From assembly GCA_023231265.1 (NCBI GenBank), contig JALNVT010000111.1, positions 1 to 8,131 of the forward strand: a DNA stretch of 8,131 nt, read 5' to 3'. The notes beneath the pieces are model-generated. The model did not search any database. It saw only the letters and a list, made by a program, of their open reading frames with translations, and was not told where the DNA came from. Source of the DNA: Sphaerochaetaceae bacterium. GTDB taxonomy: Bacteria > Spirochaetota > Spirochaetia > Sphaerochaetales > Sphaerochaetaceae. Shown one piece after another: positions 6,021 through 8,131 of this stretch (position 1 is the stretch's first letter; each line of letters begins with the position of its first letter). A program made the position numbers and the translations under genes.

Positions 6021-6773
6021 TTATTTCTGTTCTATTTTGGTAACAGTCTTTTTCCCTGTTGCAAAAATGTAGCTGAATCCAACAAAACCTGTTGCTTGAT
6101 ATCTTGTTGATACTGCACTTGAATATGATCCAATTGGAATATTCCATAAGTAACTGCCAGATACTCCAAGATCAAAAGCCAGTTTGGAATTGTCTTCAAA
6201 TGGGAACAATCTGATTCCTACATCAGCATTTACTCCACCATAATAATAGCTTACAGAGCCTGCATCAGAATCCATCATTCCATAATACATGAGAGCCGGT
6301 CCTGCGCCAAAGAACAGGTCAAGGTTATCCATCAAATTGTATCTCATGCTTCCATTGAATGCCACCTGGTAGCTTCCATATTGATAGTCCTCTCCAAGAG
6401 CTGTGAGTTTTAAATTGAGTCCGTAATGCTTTATGCCCCAATATTTATAGAAGTTGAACTCTGCTCCAGTAGAAGTATATAAAGTATCAGCAGTAACGGG
6501 AGATGATGCCTTTCCAACCAAAATATTTGCAGTGAAATATTGATCTATGAAAATAACATTTTTTTCTACAGCATCTACACCTGGAGGCACAACTCCTTCA
6601 TCATTTGTTGGAGCCAAAAGAGCTCCATCTAGATTTTCAATAGCTTCTTCTTCAGAACTTACTGCATCAAAAGGATCATTCTCAAAGTCAGCTGCATCAA
6701 ACAATTCATCCTCAGCAAAAATAGATCCAATCAAAACAAACATTATTAAAGCAATACTCAATAATTTTTTCAT
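6021..6773 (-). CDS. Predicted outer-membrane beta-barrel protein, exported
   Basis: A 250-residue protein of no recognised named family. Residues 1-20 form a type I signal peptide (MKKLL, a hydrophobic core, cleavage after SIFA). Residues 21-70 are a low-complexity, very acidic segment rich in Glu/Asp (EDELFDAADFENDPFD...). From about 74 to 236 the sequence alternates polar and aromatic/small residues in repeated strands (NLKLTALGEDYQYGSYQVAF, LDLFFGAGPALMYYG, VSYYYGGVNADVGIRLF, FVGFSYIF), as in small 8- to 10-strand barrels. Unlike most barrels the last aromatic strand is not terminal; a basic tail, ATGKKTVTKIEQK, follows. GGAGG stands five bases before the ATG. A structural, adhesive or surface role is possible, but none is shown. 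Confidence 0.75.
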   Translation of the reverse strand: MKKLLSIALIMFVLIGSIFAEDELFDAADFENDPFDAVSSEEEAIENLDGALLAPTNDEGVVPPGVDAVEKNVIFIDQYFTANILVGKASSPVTADTLYTSTGAEFNFYKYWGIKHYGLNLKLTALGEDYQYGSYQVAFNGSMRYNLMDNLDLFFGAGPALMYYGMMDSDAGSVSYYYGGVNADVGIRLFPFEDNSKLAFDLGVSGSYLWNIPIGSYSSAVSTRYQATGFVGFSYIFATGKKTVTKIEQK

Positions 6774-6827
6774 CTACCCCTCCCACTTAATAAAAGCATC
6801 CAGCTTATTTAGAGTTTCTATTTTTAT

Positions 6828-6836
6828 ATTATAGCA
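6828..6836 (-). promoter_or_regulatory. Extended -10 promoter of the barrel protein gene
   Basis: TGCTATAAT on the minus strand is a perfect extended -10. There is no matching -35 at 17 bp; TTGATA occurs, but at a 21-bp spacing. Transcription would start near 6821, giving a leader of about 48 bases that carries the GGAGG site. Confidence 0.6.
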
Positions 6837-6907
6837 CATTTCTGTATATTTTTTTATCAAACACATAGCTATATATGATTGTATTCATTACATTTAGATT
6901 TTTAATA

Positions 6908-6936
6908 GATAAATATATTTAAATATGATAATAATT
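6908..6936 (+). repeat. Direct repeat copy 1, left of the esterase pseudogene
   Basis: This 29-base AT-rich segment (GATAAATATATTTAA, one variable base, TATGATAATA, one variable base, TT) matches 8014-8042 at 27 of 29 positions. It contains TATGAT and GATAAT hexamers that resemble -10 boxes, so it may be a promoter element. It starts 140 bases before the pseudogene ATG. Confidence 0.7.
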
Positions 6937-6963
6937 TGAGCATATAGCAATGAGAGAGATTCT

Positions 6964-6993
6964 CAAAGTTTTATCAATCAATAGCAAACTTTG
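6964..6993 (+). repeat. Inverted repeat in the leader of the esterase pseudogene
   Basis: CAAAGTTT (6964-6971) and AAACTTTG (6986-6993) are perfect 8-bp inverted copies separated by 14 bases, about 55 bases before the ATG. They could be an operator-like site or a leader hairpin. A second, smaller one (TGAGA..TCTCA, 6951-6965) abuts it. Confidence 0.4.
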
Positions 6994-7047
6994 TTAAGAT
7001 TTAAAGCATAACATCAGTGATTGAATGAATACAAAAGAGGTATTGAA

Positions 7048-7984
7048 ATGAATGAGATTGTTCCATTTTTACATGGATGCAGAGATATAATGGAGAGTGA
7101 TGGAAGCATAACACCATCAAGATTCTCTGAAAACGAAAGAGCTTTCTACGAAAACTTAGCAGAATTTCTTAAGGTAAGAAGTATGTGTACTGCAGGAATA
7201 AGTCTCCAATTTGAAACAGATGTTGATGAGATTGTAATGGACTGCTTCTTTGACTTCTTCATGAGAGATGAAGATACAATAAGTATATTTGAAAATGATG
7301 TAGAAACTCAAATCTATAAAATCAGAAGAGATGATGAACATATTTCTTTCAACTACAGACGAAGAGTTAAAAGCTGATCAAAAATCATAATTTATTTTCC
7401 TTCTCTTTGCTGCATGTCTCTCAAGAATTTAAACATCAAAGGTCTCATTCCTTTGGAAAAAAGACCGAGGTTGATGGCAGTTTATGGAGACTCCATATCT
7501 CAAGGTGTTGAACCAAACTCATCCTCAAATTCTTACACAAACATAATCTCAAGAGAGTTAAACTGTGAGCTGATCAACCTCAGCCTTGGAGGCTTTTATT
7601 TTGATTAGAGCTCTCTAATCAATACAATTGATGAGGTTGATTCAATTTTGATTGCATATGGTACCAATGATTGGACGAAGAAAGAAATTGATGAAATTGA
7701 GATCAACATCGAGATGTTCTTAAAAAAGATAAAGAGAATGTATGAATTCTCAGCAGTATATTGCATGTCTCCCCTTTGGAGAGCTGATCTAGATGACGGA
7801 GTCGATAAAATGACAAAGATTTCAGAAAAAGATCAGAACTGAATGCCTCAAAAACAATTTAATTTTCATTGATGGATTCAAAAAGATGGAACATGACAAG
7901 AATCTTCTTAGAGATAAAAAGATTCATCCAAATGATGATGGATTCTTGCAGATATCAAACAACCTGCTGAATATAATAAAATAA
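7048..7984 (+). pseudogene. SGNH/GDSL-type esterase, broken by two stops and a frameshift
   Basis: The conceptual product of about 312 residues is an SGNH-hydrolase esterase with an N-terminal beta-rich domain (LHGCRDI...SITPSRFSENERAFYENL...) and a C-terminal hydrolase. Catalytic blocks are all legible: GDS (Ser codon 7492-7494), the NLSLGG block before 7600, GTND (7657-7668), and D-x-x-x-H in DKKIHPND (His codon 7925-7927). Three lesions break it: TGA at 7375-7377, TAG at 7606-7608, and one extra A in the run 7826-7830. Removing that A joins ISEK to IRTECLKNNLIFIDGF and the frame runs to TAA at 7982. Both stops fall within sequence that still reads as protein in the same frame (IIIYFPSLC after the first, DSILIAYGTNDW after the second). 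ATG 7048 has AGAGG seven bases upstream. The preserved motifs suggest recent decay; assembly errors are the alternative. Confidence 0.85.
7601..7622 (+). repeat. Perfect palindrome with 10-bp arms over the second premature stop
   Basis: TTGATTAGAG and CTCTAATCAA are exact inverted copies around a 2-base centre. The TAG at 7606-7608 that interrupts the esterase lies in the left arm. There is no T tract, so it is not an obvious terminator. Confidence 0.8.
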
Positions 7985-8013
7985 ATATTGGTATGTGATG
8001 TTTGATTGCAATG

Positions 8014-8042
8014 GATAAATATATTTAATTATGATAATACTT
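8014..8042 (+). repeat. Direct repeat copy 2, right of the esterase pseudogene
   Basis: The partner of 6908-6936 (27 of 29 identical, same orientation). It begins 30 bases after the pseudogene stop. The two copies start 1106 bases apart and bracket the whole broken gene with its leader. It may also provide a -10-like GATAAT for whatever follows. Confidence 0.7.
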
Positions 8043-8088
8043 GGGATGTATCAAAATATATATTCACCTTGGTGTTAACTCTGATTGA

Positions 8089-8131
8089 ATGACAATTTCA
8101 ATTGAGCACTCAGAAGCTGATAACAAAAAAA
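8089..8131 (+). CDS. Possible start of a further gene, cut by the window edge
   Basis: An ATG followed by 13 open codons (MTISIEHSEADNKK) runs into the end of the window. No good ribosome-binding site is seen; GGTG is 14 bases upstream. The only support is the open frame after a stop and the -10-like repeat about 50 bases before. The product cannot be recognised. Confidence 0.25.
   Translation, partial: MTISIEHSEADNKK

Noticed and set aside
7375..7377. TGA read as selenocysteine or tryptophan
   Set aside because: cas1 uses TGA as its stop, there is no selenocysteine context, and the same gene also has a TAG and a frameshift, so decay explains it more simply.
7021..7842. Three separate small genes (7021-7377, 7414-7608, 7648-7842)
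   Set aside because: All lie in the same frame, each piece is a successive part of one SGNH esterase, and the bases between them also encode family-like residues.
1..8131. CRISPR array, tRNA, rRNA or insertion sequence
   Set aside because: I saw no regularly spaced repeats, no cloverleaf with CCA end, no rRNA-like tract and no transposase. The only long direct repeat is the pair at 6908 and 8014.

Overview
The window looks like chromosomal DNA from an AT-rich, double-membrane bacterium, most likely a spirochaete (Treponema/Spirochaetales-like). This is an inference from three things: a class I (archaeal-type) lysyl-tRNA synthetase, which in bacteria is typical of spirochaetes and some alphaproteobacteria; a signal-peptide-bearing beta-barrel protein and a lipoprotein; and a divergent ClpP of the kind spirochaetes carry. 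No rRNA, tRNA, CRISPR array or complete mobile element is visible.

Left edge (1-878): the end of a type I-E CRISPR-Cas operon. It holds the C-terminal two thirds of Cas1e, cut by the window edge, with its active-site residues intact, and a complete Cas2e that overlaps cas1 by 32 bases and starts at a TTG behind a good ribosome-binding site. This part is clearly more AT-rich than the rest. The repeat-spacer array that often follows cas2e is not here: cas2 stops one base from the end of an oppositely oriented gene.

Middle (880-5886): ordinary chromosomal genes. In order: an endonuclease/exonuclease/phosphatase-fold lipoprotein (minus); clpP (minus), ending at a clear terminator; era (plus), diverging from clpP behind a good extended -10 promoter; a bidirectional terminator shared by era and a flavodoxin-fold NAD(P)H-FMN reductase-like gene (minus); and class I lysS (minus). 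The lysS promoter lies so close to the ATG that the mRNA should be leaderless or nearly so. A weak hairpin terminator separates lysS from the downstream reductase gene.

Right part (5887-8131): a small outer-membrane beta-barrel protein gene (minus) with its own extended -10 promoter and a 13-bp inverted repeat after its stop. Then comes a decaying SGNH/GDSL esterase gene (plus), broken by two in-frame stop codons and one single-base frameshift, although its catalytic motifs are all still readable. It is bracketed by two copies of a 29-bp AT-rich direct repeat (27/29 identical), and one of its stops lies inside a perfect 10-bp-arm palindrome. The last 43 bases may hold the start of another gene.

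Functionally the genes do not form one pathway. The left end is adaptive immunity (spacer acquisition), the middle is housekeeping (proteolysis, ribosome assembly, lysine charging), and the right end is envelope and accessory material.
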